Origin: Candidula unifasciata
Lineage: Eukaryota > Mollusca > Gastropoda > Stylommatophora > Geomitridae
Direction of reading: 5' to 3'
DNA length: 64,000 nucleotides
Assembly: GCA_905116865.2 (NCBI GenBank)
Contig: CAJHNH020002557.1
Span: forward strand, 232,501-296,500
Shown here: positions 10,045 to 21,140 of the stretch, in pieces
Numbering within the stretch: the stretch's first letter is position 1
Layout of the letters: the number at the start of each line of letters is the position of its first letter
Made by a program: the position numbers and the translations under genes
The notes under the pieces: model-generated
The model's database searches: none
The model's input: the letters and a program-made list of their open reading frames with translations, nothing else
What the model was told of the DNA's origin: nothing

Positions 10045-10275
10045 AGTTGTGTATCATTGACAGAACGTTGCAGAACCAACCCCAGCATTATTTCGGCTGT
10101 TGTGATTTTTAAAAGGCCTTTTTTACTTGAAGTAGTTTGCCATTGCTTACTAAACGGTCATCTCTCGGCACATTTGTCGAAACCAACGCAGAACAAACCC
10201 GTTGCAGATAGGATCGAACCCGGCACCCCGACATTGAGAAGCTCGTTCACAACGCCTAAGTCACAAACGCCGACG
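10045..10275 (-). mobile_element. SINE-A copy 2 (minus), diverged
   Basis: Same order as SINE-A copy 1: AGAACGTTGCAGAACCAACC, AGTAGTTTGCCATTGCTTAC, CGAAACCAACGCAGAACAAA, GGATCGAACCCGGCACC (B box complement), then AAGTCACAAACGCCGAC (A box region). About a quarter of positions differ, so this is an older insertion. Confidence 0.8.
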
Positions 10276-10279
10276 CCCT

Positions 10280-10914
10280 AAAACATAGGATATATAATAC
10301 TAGATTCATAATTTTGGTTACCAGTGGGAACTCCGTGGGGTGTTCTCGTGTGCCAGAACTATTAAACTGAGCGATAGTTCCGTGTTTTGTCCTTGCCCTG
10401 CCCACGCCTTTCCCCCACATTACACCATGCTCAAATGGTTCATTTCCCACCAGCAATGACCAGAGGTCAGCATACTTTCTTCTCCGTGGGATGCCTCTGT
10501 GGTTGTGTGGGTGGCCATCCTTTCTCCTGACATTTTCTGCTTGGCTTCACGAGTTGACCACCTCCTGTGTGTCCAGTACTGACCCTCCGACTGGTTCTGC
10601 TTGCCTTTGGGCAGATTTGACGGTTTACAGGGGACATTACTCTATGACCTTGCGGTGTTCCTACCTCACCGTCACAAGAGGGTTTGTATGGCTATGTGCG
10701 CTTGCTGCGAGAGTGCGATACTTGCCTACTTCGACCGACAGATCTCTCCGAGTGGGTTCTGTGACCTCCCATCTAAGGGGACAAGGGATAGACCTACTAC
10801 CCCTAGATAAGTTTGTCGTAAGGACGACTAATTAGGGGGTTTGCTGAAATCGGATTCGTTGGTCCTAAATGGACAGATATAGCAACCTATGTATAAATCG
10901 AAGCATAACCTGTC
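10280..10914. other. No recognisable gene; SINE-E head-like stretch near 10780-10870
   Basis: 10808-10837 reads AAGTTTGTCGTAAGGACGAC then TAATTAGGGG, like the head of the SINE-E family. The rest holds no supported feature. Confidence 0.4.
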
Positions 10915-11914
10915 AATCAATTAATAAGGTGCCGTCTCCACAATGAAGGTTGGCTGCAATGGATCTCCAACAAGCCCTGTCTCTTGCCCTTGATGTACAG
11001 TCACTCATACTGCTGTTCGTCCATCTCTAGATGTTATCCTCCCACTTGTAACGCTGTCTGCCTCTTGCTTGTCTACCTTGAACCTTTCCCTCTAGGATGA
11101 TCTTTACAATACTGTTATGTCTTTTAATGTGGACACATTATTTCACTAGTCTCTTTTTCATTTCACCTAACAACTTGCTCTTCATTCCCAATTTCCTCAG
11201 TACCTCTGAATTTGATAGCTTTTGTTTCCATGAAATACGACCAAATCTTCTGTATATTCACATCTCTAAAGAATTGAAACGATTTTCCAGTTGTTTGTTC
11301 ATTGTCCATGTCTCTGTGCCATACAGTAAGGTTGAGAATACATAACATTTGACAATTCTCATTTTTAATGTATTGCTTATTTCTCTTGATGTCAGTAACT
11401 TTTGCATGTTGTTGAAAATGTTTTTGGCCATCCCTATTCTTTTCTTGACTTCTGTTTCACTTTTGCCGTCACATGTTATTACTTGTCCAAGATATAAGAA
11501 ATTTTTAACTTGTTCCAATTTCACTCCGTTTACTGTGATATTCATTGTTAGCTGATTATTTTCTTTGTTAAATATCATGGTTTTTGTCTTTTTCAAATTT
11601 ATATCTAATCCAAATTCTGCACTCCTTCTGTTTACTTGCTCCACTAGGTCTTGCAACTCCTGCTCACTCTCTGCTAGCAACACTGTGTCGTCAGCATATC
11701 TCAGATTGTTTATTATTCTGCCATTGATGTGCAGTCCTGGTAATTCTACAATTTCTTTAAAAATGGTTTCTGTACATAAGTTGAAAAGGCTAGGCGACAG
11801 CACACATCCTTGTCTTACTCCTCTATTGATCTCTATCTGGGATGAGCAGATGTTGTCATATCTTACTGTTGCTTCTTGCTCCCAGTATAAGTTTCTAATA
11901 AGTCTGTCACCGCC
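10915..11914 (-). pseudogene. RTE-like LINE (L2) with reverse transcriptase palm
   Basis: A minus-strand frame of about 218 codons holds RT motifs in order: RQGCVLSPSLFNL (motif 4 region), LRYADDTVLLAE with the catalytic YADD at 11687-11698, NLKKTKTMIF, KNFLYLGQVI, then LLYGTETWTMNKQLE. It then shifts frame near 11258 and continues (GRISWKQKLSNSEVLRKLG) to a 3' UTR ending near 10915. The fingers and endonuclease are missing: similarity starts at GGDRLIRNLY (about 11914). A second, more decayed copy with the same 3' end is at 62440-63290. Confidence 0.9.
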
Positions 11915-11949
11915 CTTTAAAGAACAAACAGAAGAACTACACATCCCGC

Positions 11950-12242
11950 TTGGTTGTCATGACCTTGAAGCCTGGCTTCCATGACAACCAGCTCGTGTGA
12001 ATATCCATTGGCTATTTTCTTGCCACTTGCATTCTTTAATCTGGGTTGTTCATTATGGCATGGGCCACTTTCATCTCATCTACCCCTGCCTTTTTCCTAC
12101 AAGAGTCATGAGCTATATTATTGTTTTTTTTAACGATTTTCTTCTTAAACTTCTTCTTCCTATTATTTTTATTATTATTTTAATTTATTATTTTTTTTAT
12201 TTTCCTTTTCTACATCTACTTTTCCATCTCCACCAACCCCAA
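11950..12242. other. Pyrimidine-rich spacer, no gene
   Basis: T-rich sequence grading into the TTC microsatellite. No supported feature. Confidence 0.4.
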
Positions 12243-12520
12243 CCTCATCGTCTTCTTCTTCTTCTTCTTCTTCTTCTTCTTCTTCTTCTTCTTCTTCTTC
12301 TTCTTCTTCTTCTTCTTCTTCTTCTTCTTCTTCTTCTTCTTCTTCTTCTTCTTCTTCTTCTTCTTCTTCTTCTTCTTCTTCTTCTTCTCCTTCTTCTTCT
12401 TCTTCTTCTTCTTCTTCTTCTTCTTCTTCTTCTTCTTCTTCTTCTTCTTCTTCTTCTTCTTCTTCTTCTTCTTCTTCTTCTTCTTCTTCTTCTTCTTCAT
12501 CTTTTTCTTCTTCTCTTCCA
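12243..12520. repeat. (TTC)n microsatellite
   Basis: About 260 bp of almost uninterrupted TTC with one CTCC variant near 12388. Confidence 0.97.
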
Positions 12521-13620
12521 GCCGCAATGTTATTGACACCATCATCTGCAAATGTGGTGATATGAAATACATCAGTAAGACCGGGCTCCGACTGGTTGAC
12601 TGGATGTCCAGGCAACATCTTTAGGACGTGCACAACGGTGCCCACACATCAGTGCTGTAGCATTCAATTCTGGGGATCTAGGACGTGCACAACGGTGCCC
12701 ACACATCAGTGCTGTAGCATTCAATTCTGGGGATCTAGGACGTGCACAACGGTGCCCACACATCAGTGCTGTAGCATTCAATTCTGGGGATATAGGACGT
12801 GCACAACGGTGCCCACACATCAGTGCTGTAGCATTCAATTCTGGGGATCTAGGACGTGCACAACGGTGCCCACACATCAGTGCTGTAGCATTCAATTCTG
12901 GGGATCAAGGACGTGCACAACGGTGCCCACACATCAGTGCTGTAGCATTCAATTCTGGGGATCTAGGACGTGCACAACTGTGCCCACACATCAGTGCTGT
13001 AGCATTCAATTCTGGGGATCAAGGACGTGCACAACGGTGCCCACACATCAGTGCTGTAGCATTCAATTCTGTGGATCTAGGACGTGCACAACGGTGCCCA
13101 CGCATCAGTGCTGTAGCATTCAATTCTGGGGATCTAGGACGTTCACAACGGTGCCCACACATCAGTGCTGTAGCATTCAATTCTGGGGATTTAGGACGTG
13201 CACAACGGTGCCCACACATCAGTGCTGTAGCATTCAATTCTGGGGATCTAGGAAGTGCACAACGGTGCCCACACATCAGTGCTGTAGCATTCAATTCTGG
13301 GGATCTAGGAAGTGCACAACGGTGCCCACACATCAGTGCTGTAGCATTCAATTCTGGGGATCTAGGACGTGCACAACGGTGCCCACACATCAGTGCTGTA
13401 GCATTCAATTCTGGGGATCTAGGAAGTGCACAACGGTGCCCACACATCAGGGCTGTAGCATTAAATTCTGGGGGTCACCCTGGTGTCCGCGACATGCAGG
13501 TTACGCGTCTAACCACACCAGTGACAGAGTCTGTCAGTTTCCCGAGAACCGCCTTATCTATGTAATGGGATCCAACTCGCCTATGAGACTTAACGTCCAA
13601 TATAGCTTTGTATCTTTATT
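12521..13620 (+). pseudogene. Penelope-like GIY-YIG endonuclease fragment split by a 57-bp array
   Basis: Before the array one frame reads NVIDTIICKCGDMKYISKTG then LRLVDWMSRQHL, resembling the start of GIY-YIG endonucleases of Penelope-like retroelements (C..CG..YIGKTGR.L.DR..EHL). The array unit itself reads CPHISAVAFNSG in one frame, like the K-PVA-HFNSPGH segment. After the array come HPGVRDMQVTRL and then, in another frame, ENRLIYVMGSNSPMRLN, like the E-LI--LGT--P-G-N end of the family. The fragment is frameshifted and lacks its RT. The reading is by motif resemblance; a profile search would decide it. Confidence 0.6.
12625..13475. repeat. 57-bp minisatellite, about 15 copies
   Basis: Units of exactly 57 bp with the core ACGTGCACAACGGTGCCCAC and ATCAGTGCTGTAGCATTCAA. 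57 = 19 codons, which keeps frames open for hundreds of codons on both strands (RTCTTVPTHQCCSIQFWGS in one). Substitutions are rare and scattered, so the array is young or homogenised. Confidence 0.96.
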
Positions 13621-13744
13621 TTCAGTTAACAGCCTAGCATTCTACATAGTGTTTTCCTGGCCTGCATTGATTTCTTGTTTTCAAAAGTGGCTTAGGGCTT
13701 CAATTAACCAGATAGACATTGCGATTTTCTGTGTATAAATATTT

Positions 13745-14135
13745 GTAACTTCTTAAAGTCATGTCTCTCCACAACATTCTATCTCGTGTACTTTCAGTTG
13801 ACTCTGACACAGATGATCTTTCATAGTCCATGCCGTGTGGCGTTGGTAGTCATTTCCATTCCACAATCTTCTGTCTCGTGTACTTTCAGTCGACTCTGAC
13901 ATTGATGATCTTCCATGCCATGATGTCAAATTGTCCAGCAACTTTTCTACCGGTCTCCGTCTGCCTTTCCTTCCCTCTTTCCCACTGTCGCGATGTACTC
14001 CAGCGTTCTCCTTTCATTACATGACCAATAAATGTAGACTTTCTCTTTCCCATGTAGGCTCTCTTCGTTAGCCAGTTTGTTTCAAAACATCTGCATTACT
14101 CTTTTTATCTGTCCAGGGTATTCTCATTATGGTAT
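13745..14135 (-). pseudogene. LINE (L4) ORF2 C-terminus with duplicated 3' end
   Basis: The minus strand reads NLTSWHGRSSMSESTESTRD then RRLWNGNDYQRHTAW, the C-terminal end of an RTE-like LINE; upstream frames give GKRE and TVGK blocks. The last ~85 bp (TCTCGTGTACTTTCAGT...GATGATCTT) is present twice in tandem (13780-13820 and 13874-13910). The copy at 22640-23300 has the same duplication. Confidence 0.8.
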
Positions 14136-14139
14136 ATGT

Positions 14140-14770
14140 CACATTTATTCATTTCATTGGCTAATAAAGGCTTTCTTGTCGTTACATTCACCTGCTGTTT
14201 GTGATTCTTCTACTTTTCGTTTAGTTTAATATCTTTTCTTGCTATCAGTCGCTGACGGCATTTATCGGTTTTACTGCTTGCTAATCCACCAAAAGGGCTG
14301 CCAACAGCTTTACCGCCCCAAAATATAACACGGCAACCATCCTATTATCCAACTAAACTATTACCTTTCACCTTTCGCCTTTCCTTGTCCAGTATCACAG
14401 CTTTACGGAAACTAACTTGCCTTTAATTACACCAGTGAAACACGGGAAAATTCAGACTGTTGCCATAACAATTGCTGCGCCCGGACAGCCACGGGGAGGG
14501 CGTGGTCAAGGACAAAGCAAACGAGCTTGCGAACGTGTCAACTAGAAGATGGCTGATTGCTTTATGACACTAACAGATTAGCAGTGCACTGTAGTCGATA
14601 CAACCAAATACTTGAAGCTAGGTAGGACCAAACAGTTTACCTGTTTAGTAGTACCCTGATCTTCTCATTGTTACACAGTAAAACGTCCTTAACGTTAACG
14701 AATTCCAAACAGCCGAGAAAGCAATAGTTCGTGTTGCAAAATTCGTGTTAATAACCAGGATATAGTCATT
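14140..14770. other. No recognisable gene
   Basis: Unique-looking sequence without a supported exon, RNA gene or repeat family match. Confidence 0.35.
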
Positions 14771-14904
14771 ATCATCAAGTTCCTTGCAGACTGGCGTGGG
14801 CTATCATGCCTCTCCACAATCCACGAATTGCAGCTGCATTTACCAGTTTGTGTGTTGAACCCTTCCATGCCATGACAAAATGTTTATTTTAATATTTATT
14901 CGAT

Positions 14905-15255
14905 GGATCAACACCAAGGCACACGGGTGTGACACATGTGCTCCTTTCTACTTCTAACTCAACAATCTCATCGCAGTATACGAACTCCGTAGCACCGGCG
15001 AGGATCCTGAAATACTTTGGATATATTCTTTTACTCCATATTTTGCCAGGGCAGCGCCGTTAGGCTACTCTTTTCGATTTCCAACTGCCTATGGATTTTT
15101 AAGTGCGCAACAATACACACAGGAGTCCGATCTGACTACCCAGAGACCAAGGGGAATTACTAGAAGTCCACGTGAAAAAATCTAAGCCTTCACCGGGGCT
15201 TGAACCAGGGATCTCGGGCACTCGAGGCGGACACCATACATTGAGACCATTCAAC
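14905..15255 (-). mobile_element. SINE-C copy (minus), tRNA-derived
   Basis: On the minus strand a B box (GGTTCAAGCCC, complement at 15196-15206) and a weak A box (TGGTCTCAATG) form a tRNA-like head. The body shares GACTTCTAGTAATTCCCC, CAGTTGGAAATCGAAAAGAG, TAGCCTAACGGCGCTGCCC and AGGATCCTCGCCGGTGCTAC with the + strand copy at 39925-40190. It interrupts LINE L5. Confidence 0.85.
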
Positions 15256-15376
15256 AAAAATCTATTAATTTAAAAAAAAAACACACACAGGCACACACAA
15301 TAAAAAAACTTCACTCAAAAAAATTTGACCAAAGGCTGTCAAGAATCTTTTCGTGCTGTCTTTTGGTCTATCTTTC

Positions 15377-17492
15377 CATAAATCTTTCCAGTGGTCAGTG
15401 CATGATCTAGTTTCCCTCTTCTCATCATTTCCAGTGGTCAGTGCATGATCTAGTTTCCCTCTTCTCATCATTTCCAGTGGTCAGTGCATGATCTAGTTTC
15501 CCTCTTCTCATCATTTCCAGTGGTCAGTGCATGATCTAGTTTCCCTCTTCTCATCATTTCCAGTGCTTAGTGCATGATCTAGTTTCCCTCTTCTCATCAT
15601 TTCCAGTGCTTAGTGCATGATCTAGTTTCCCTCTTCTCATCATTTCCAGTGCTTAGTGCATGATCTAGTTTCCCTCTTCTCATCATTTCCAGTGGTCAGT
15701 GCATGATCTAGTTTCCCTCTTCTCATCATTTCCAGTGGTCAGTGCATGATCTAGTTTCCCTCTTCTCATCATTTCCAGTGGTCAGTGCATGATCTAGTTT
15801 CCCTCTTCTCATCATTTCCAGTGCTTAGTGCATGATCTAGTTTCCCTCTTCTCATCATTTCCAGTGGTCAGTGCATGATCTAGTTTTCCTCTTCTCATCA
15901 TTTCCAGTGGTCAGTGCATGATCTAGTTTCCCTCTTCTCATCATTTCCAGTGATCAGTGCATGATCTAGTTTCCCTCTTCTCATCATTTCCAGTGGTCAG
16001 TGCATGATCTAGTTTCCCTCTTCTCATCATTTCCAGTGGTCAGTGCATGATCTAGTTTCAATCTTCTCATCACTTCCAGTGGTCAGTGCATGATCTAGTT
16101 TCCCTCTTCTCATCATTTCCAGTGGTCAGTGCATGATCTAGTTTCCCTCTTCTCATCATTTCCAGTGGTCAGTGCATGATCTAGTTTCCCTCTTCTCATC
16201 ACGTCCAGTGGTCAGTGCATGATCTAGTTTCCCTCTTCTCATTATTTCCAGTGGTCAGTGCATGATCTAGTTTCCCTCTTCTCATCATTTCCAGTGGTCA
16301 GTGCATGATCTAGTTTCCCTCTTCTCATCACTTCCAGTGGTCAGTGCATGATCTAGTTTCCCTCTTCTCATTATTTCCAGTGGTCAGTGCATGATCTAGT
16401 TTCCCTCTTCTCATCATTTCCAGTGGTCAGTGCATGATCTAGTTTCCCTCTTCTCATTATTTCTAGTGGTCAGTGCATGATCTAGTTTCCCTCTTCTCAT
16501 CATTTCCAGTGGTCAGTGCATGATCTAGTTTCCCTCTTCTCATCATTTCCAGTGGTCAGTGCATGATCTAGTTTCCCTCTTCTCATCACTTCCAGTGGTC
16601 AGTGCATGATCTAGTTTCCCTCTTCTCATCATTTCCAGTGATCAGTGCATGATCTAGTTTCCCTCTTCTCATCATTTCCAGTGGTCAGTGCATGATCTAG
16701 TTTCCCTCTTCTCATCATTTCCAGTGGTCAGTGCATGATCTAGTTTTCCTCTTCTCATCATTTCCAGTGGTCAGTGCATGATCTAGTTTCCCTCTTCTCA
16801 TCATTTCCAGTGATCAGTGCATGATCTAGTTTCCCTCTTCTCATCATTTCCAGTGGTCAGTGCATGATCTAGTTTCCCTCTTCTCATCATTTCTAGTGGT
16901 CAGTGCATGATCTAGTTTCCCTCTTCTCATCACTTCCAGTGGTCAGTGCATGATCTAGTTTCCCTCTTCTCATTATTTCCAGTGGTCAGTGCATGATCTA
17001 GTTTCCCTCTTCTCATCATTTCCAGTGGTCAGTGCATGATCTAGTTTCCCTCTTCTCATCATTTCCAGTGGTCAGTGCATGATCTAGTTTCCCTCTTCTC
17101 ATCATTTCCAGTGGTCAGTGCATGATCTAGTTTCCCTCTTCTCATCATTTCCAGTGGTCAGTGCATGATCTAGTTTCCCTCTTCTCATCATTTCCAGTGG
17201 TCAGTGCATGATCTAGTTTCGCTCTTCTCATCATTTCCAGTGGTCAGTGCATGATCTAGTTTCCCTCTTCTCATTATTTTCAGTGGTCAGTGCATGATCT
17301 AGTGTCCCTCTTCTCATCATTTCCAGTGGTCAGTGCATGATCTAGTTTCCCTCTTCTCATCATTTCCAGTGGTCAGTGCATGATCTAGTTTCCCTCTTCT
17401 CATCATTTCCAGTGGTCAGTGCATGATCTAGTGTCCCTCTTCTCATCATTTCCAGTGGTCAGTGCATGATCTAGTTTCCCTCTTCTCATCAT
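15377..17492. repeat. 43-bp minisatellite, about 49 copies
   Basis: Units TTTCCAGTGGTCAGTGCATG plus ATCTAGTTTCCCTCTTCTCA plus TCA, 43 bp. Most variants are single substitutions (GCTTAG for GGTCAG in the first third; CACTTCC, TTATTTCC, GTGTCC elsewhere). The repeated DNA is LINE L5 ORF2 coding sequence on the minus strand. Confidence 0.97.
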
Positions 17493-17790
17493 ATGAACAA
17501 CAATGATGACTGTCTCTTTCTCATGTTTGTGATAAGTTGTCTTTGAGCACTCGCCTTTTTTTCAAAACATCTGGGTTGCTTTTTTTTTTACTCCAGGGAA
17601 TGTTGATGTTACTCGTGTATTTAATCACTATATTATCCTCACTGCACATCGGGCACGTCCTTAAGTGCTTGGATCCTATTTCCACTATCTCACCCAGCGT
17701 GTGGCAACTGATAAAAGAAAGCACTGTGTTGGTTTACTATTCTTCTTCGTCTACTGTACAGCGTTCATGTCTGGCGACACCCCTTGTGAC

Positions 17791-18309
17791 CAGTGTTGCC
17801 ACTTTGGATGTTTTATATCCAGATTTAGATATTTTCCTGGCATTTAGATGGTGTTTTTGACGTTTAGGTGGTAGATGTTTTTCTAGATGTTTTTCATTTG
17901 GAGTAAATTTATCAAATCTAACCTAAGAAACAGGATTAAATTTTACCTCTTAAATGCTATCTTGACAATACAATTTTGTCCAATAAGATTAGGAAAATGC
18001 TGTTCAACTTATCAACTCCCTGATTAGGTATTAAAAGAAATTGGAACAACTAAAGCATACTAGAGTCATTTTGGATCTGAAGCTTCAACTTCATCATCCA
18101 AGCTAAGTTTATCCTGTGGATCTTGTTAGGCAGACTTCAGTAAAGATGAGGACACGATTCTATAGGGTAAGTCATATCAATTGCTATGTAATTTGTGACT
18201 CTTTCCATTTGGATGTGTGTTTTTTTTTCTAGATATTTTCCCCACGCAAATTTAGATATTTTTTGACTCCGTTTTGGATGTTTTTTGTCAAAGGAAAGTG
18301 GCAACACTG
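17791..18309. mobile_element. hAT-type MITE with perfect 8-bp target duplication
   Basis: Perfect 15-bp terminal inverted repeats CAGTGTTGCCACTTT (17791-17805 and complement at 18295-18309), flanked by the 8-bp direct repeat CTTGTGAC (17783-17790 and 18310-18317). Eight-bp duplications and CAG-TG ends are diagnostic of hAT elements. The 519-bp interior is AT-rich, contains repeated TTAGATATTTT motifs and has no transposase frame, so it is non-autonomous. Confidence 0.93.
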
Positions 18310-18439
18310 CTTGTGACCTGAAATTCTTGCAATCTTGTGTATGATACTGACTCATTATCATCTGCTGAATCATTTAATCTTCCTGCCTCATTGAGAATAT
18401 TCATAAATATCTGCGCGGCCCAGACTGACTGGTTGACTT

Positions 18440-18645
18440 TCTACCCCACCAGGACATCACACAAGCGATAAACACCCGATGACACAATGTGCCACCATGT
18501 GGGTGAGGATCACCGTGGAGATGTCCCAGAAACCGTGTTCAGACCTTAGGCCATATTTATGGCCAGGCTATATTGCGGCCCCTGGCAAGAGCCAGAGTAG
18601 GGCTTCAAATAACGAAAAATGTCATCCTAAAAAGGACGGGAAGAT
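18440..18645 (+). repeat. Repeat F copy 1
   Basis: About 205-bp interspersed repeat: CTACCCCACCAGGACATCAC, AAGCGATAAACACCCGATGA, ATATTGCGGCCCCTGGCAAG, ending at a TCCTAAAAAGGACG palindrome. Copies at 20505-20712 and 51864-52070; reverse-strand fragments at 41390-41440 and 61300-61345. Confidence 0.85.
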
Positions 18646-19100
18646 AGACGTAAATACGCCGATTAACGTTATGCACAATCCCTCAATTATATCTGCGCGC
18701 CCAATTGCTTGTCCTGTACATCACGTAGCCCTGCCAGCAAGCAGAATACAGCCACAACACTCCCCAGAGTGCCAGCTATGTAACTACCCCTACGAAACTG
18801 TTGAACACAATCTCTTTGAGTGCCCAAAACAGTGAGACAAGAAGAACGCTACTCCCTCCGAGACCAGACAAGTGGAACACTTTGTACGGAGGAAAAGAAC
18901 AGCTTGTGAAAACATGCAAATTCCACTACATGGCATTGGGCCAAAGAGCGAAAGCTCATGCGCAGCTGGATCGATAACAACAACAACAACCCTGCCAGCA
19001 AGCCAATCCGGTCGTTCATTCTCTCCTACCCCAGAATACACTGGCACAAAAATTAAACGGAATCCTGTCAGACGAGATTTCTTCAGCCTCTCCAACCATT
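18646..19100 (-). pseudogene. RNase H-domain LINE fragment interrupted by a younger LINE end
   Basis: The minus strand from 19100 reads FRLIFVPVYSGVGENERPDW then LAG, the WIPSH-G-NERAD-LA motif of LINE-encoded RNase H, and continues beyond the insertion as CTGQAIGRADIIEGLCITL. It is interrupted at 18742-18989 by an oppositely oriented LINE 3' end with a 13-bp target duplication. It belongs to the RNase H-bearing LINE type also seen at 25929-30829 and 36240-36600. Confidence 0.75.
18742..18989 (+). mobile_element. 5'-truncated LINE 3' end with (AAC)n tail
   Basis: 248-bp insertion bounded by CCCTGCCAGCAAG at 18729-18741 and 18990-19002. It encodes PECQLCNYPYETVEHNLFEC, the Cys/His C-terminal knuckle of Jockey/I-like LINEs, then stops and ends in GATAACAACAACAACAAC. 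A classic target-primed insertion inside an older LINE. Confidence 0.88.
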
Positions 19101-19109
19101 GTCTGCGAA

Positions 19110-19835
19110 CTTAACCTGTCTCGATTTTTTCAAGCATGCTCACGGAATCACTTAGAAAGCGCTAGCGGAAAAAAACATGTAATTGAGGCACAAGCATTGC
19201 TCTTTTCTGTCACTGTTTTCCCGCAAATAGAATTGTGAAAGCATGTGAACTTTGAACGTGTCCAATTAGGGATCCATCGGTGTAATGGCACCTCGATTGG
19301 CATTATTCTCAAGAATTAGGGTCTAAATTTCGGCCTCATCCTCCGCCGGGTTTTGTTGTCTACGGATTCTAAGTTTTCTTTTGTAAAACCACATCACCGA
19401 GGCCTCAAGACATTGCTTGGCTTGTTAATTGTCCAGGGTTCACGGCCATATGTTTAAACTGGCTCTATATAGCATTAGGGGGTGGGGCATATAGGCGAAT
19501 ACTGGATGAATTTTTTTTTTTTTTTTTTTTGTTTAAGTGTTAAAGTGCAATGTTTTCTTATTTTCCCGTTTTCTTTTAGTTCGCCATCAATGAGACAGCA
19601 GGCAAATTGTGTTGTAATTTACAGCCGGGTTGGGATATCTGCGTCTTTCCAACCGGTTCATCCGGTTTCAGCAAACTTTTGCTTGTTGAAGGGAAGTGGG
19701 TCTCTTTTGTCATCTCCCATCTCAACATGGCGAACTGGCACCCCCTCTGGGACCTGCAGTGTTCTATGTTTGAAAAATGTAGGCCGTAATCAAACAAGCC
19801 AGGAGATATCTGAAAGCTGAACAACTGTGGCTTTA
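19110..19835. other. No recognisable gene
   Basis: Unique-looking sequence with a poly-T run at 19509-19530. No supported exon. It could hold regulatory DNA, but nothing in it says so. Confidence 0.35.
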
Positions 19836-19839
19836 CGGC

Positions 19840-20095
19840 TAAGGCAAAGATCGCAGTCTGCCAGACCACCAGAACTGGCTGTATTTCCCACTTTTGCGGT
19901 ATAGACAGGAGATCTCTGTGCTTGAAGATTTAAGGTCGCATAGCTAGTGTTGTCGCCACGGACTGTGCAGGTTTTAGGATTCTTTTTTTGCCTCTGACAG
20001 AATCAAAGAAATCCCCAAGCTTGCCGAGATTTCGAACCTGGGTCTCATACACGAGCGTTCAGTGTTCTTAGCCGTTCGGCCAGACTTTCCTCAAG
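19840..20095 (-). mobile_element. SINE-D copy (minus), tRNA-derived
   Basis: The minus-strand head has A box TGGCCGAACGG (complement 20072-20082) and a B box-like GGTTCGAAATC (complement 20028-20038). The body CCTGCACAGTCCGTGGCGAC is shared with 9640-9850. Confidence 0.82.
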
Positions 20096-20504
20096 ATTAC
20101 AATCGTAGGAGATACAAATGAGGGAGTTTCTTTTCTTTTTATTCACCCCATCTATGGATTTCGTGGGGGAAATCCCGGAAAAGTCAGATAGTATAGGGGT
20201 GTTGGGGTGTGAAATAAACTCCGGCTATCACCAACCCTAACCCCACCCCGCTTTTTCCCATCTCCATCTATAATGTTGGACTTTCCATTAAACTCCCCAA
20301 GAAATCTCGGACTCCCCAAGATGGGATGAATTTTAAAAAAAAGTAGCATGAGACAGCCCTACAAGAAACATGAAACCGATATACCCCACCCCCTTACCAA
20401 TGGGATTGGAGGTTGACCAAGGCAGCAGAGGCCCTCAAGTTTGGATTCACTAAGCTCTTGTAACCAGCTGGAAATCTATAACTATGGAATAGGATTGGAT
20501 TGGA

Positions 20505-20712
20505 TTTTTTACCCCACCAGGACATCACACAAGCGATAAACACCCGATGACACAAAGTGCCACCATGCGGATGAGGATCACCGTGGAGAGGTCCCAGAAA
20601 CCGCGTTCAGACATTTGGCCATAATGATGACCTGCCTATATTGCGGCCCCTGGCAAAAGCCAGAGTGGGGCTTCAAACAACAAAAAATAACGTCCTAAGA
20701 AGGACGAAAAGT
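20505..20712 (+). repeat. Repeat F copy 2
   Basis: Matches repeat F copy 1 through its full length, ending CGTCCTAAGAAGGACG. Interrupts otherwise unique sequence. Confidence 0.87.
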
Positions 20713-20734
20713 AACTATGGAATATTAATGCATG

Positions 20735-20805
20735 TACATATGTGTGTGTGTGAGTGTGTGTATACGCGTGTGTGTATACATGTGTGTTTGTATATGTGTG
20801 TAAGC

Positions 20806-20836
<31 letters not shown>

Positions 20837-20845
20837 CATATACAT
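20735..20845. repeat. (TG)n-(TA)n compound microsatellite
   Basis: TGTGTGTGTGAG and GTGTATACATGTGTGT steps leading to (TA)n at 20807-20831, then ACATACATATACATGG. Confidence 0.92.
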
Positions 20846-20931
20846 GGGTGTTGTTGGCAACGAAAGTACTGATTAGATAGCGGGTTCTGCCTTAGCTGCA
20901 GATGGCCAGCCTGGGAATCACCCTGACTGTA

Positions 20932-21140
20932 TTACTTACCTTACAGAGATAGGACGACCCGGACAGTATTACTTCCCTTACAGAGATAGGACGACCCGGA
21001 CAGTATTACTTCCCTTACAGAGATAGGACGACCCGGACAGTATTACTTCCCTTACAGAGATGGGGCGACCCGGACAGTATTACTTCCCTTAGAGAGATAG
21101 GACGACCCGGACAGTATTACTTCCCTTAGAGAGATAGGAC
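20932..21140. repeat. 37-bp minisatellite, about 5.5 copies
   Basis: Units CAGAGATAGGACGACCCGGA plus CAGTATTACTTCCCTTA. The last copies change ACAGAGA to AGAGAGA. Confidence 0.95.

Larger units (their letters stand above)
14772..17740 (-). pseudogene. RTE-like LINE (L5) carrying an internal array and a SINE
   Basis: On the minus strand the element reads from 17740: CPMCSEDNIV, INIPWSKKKSNPDVLKKRRV, then RREKL-type coding (MMRRGKLDHALTTG) expanded into the 43-bp array (15377-17492), then KDSTKRFLTAFG at 15325-15376. A SINE-C insertion follows (about 14885-15270), and the 3' end TCATCAAGTTCC is at 14772. The sister copy at 42897-43270 has the same order without the SINE. Only the C-terminal third of ORF2 is present, and it is broken. 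Confidence 0.75.

Noticed and set aside
12596..13738. 380-codon open frame with a repeated 19-residue Cys-rich unit
   Set aside because: The repeat period is 57 bp (19 codons), and equally long open frames exist on the other strand and in another phase. No start context, splice signals or non-repeat domain support a gene.
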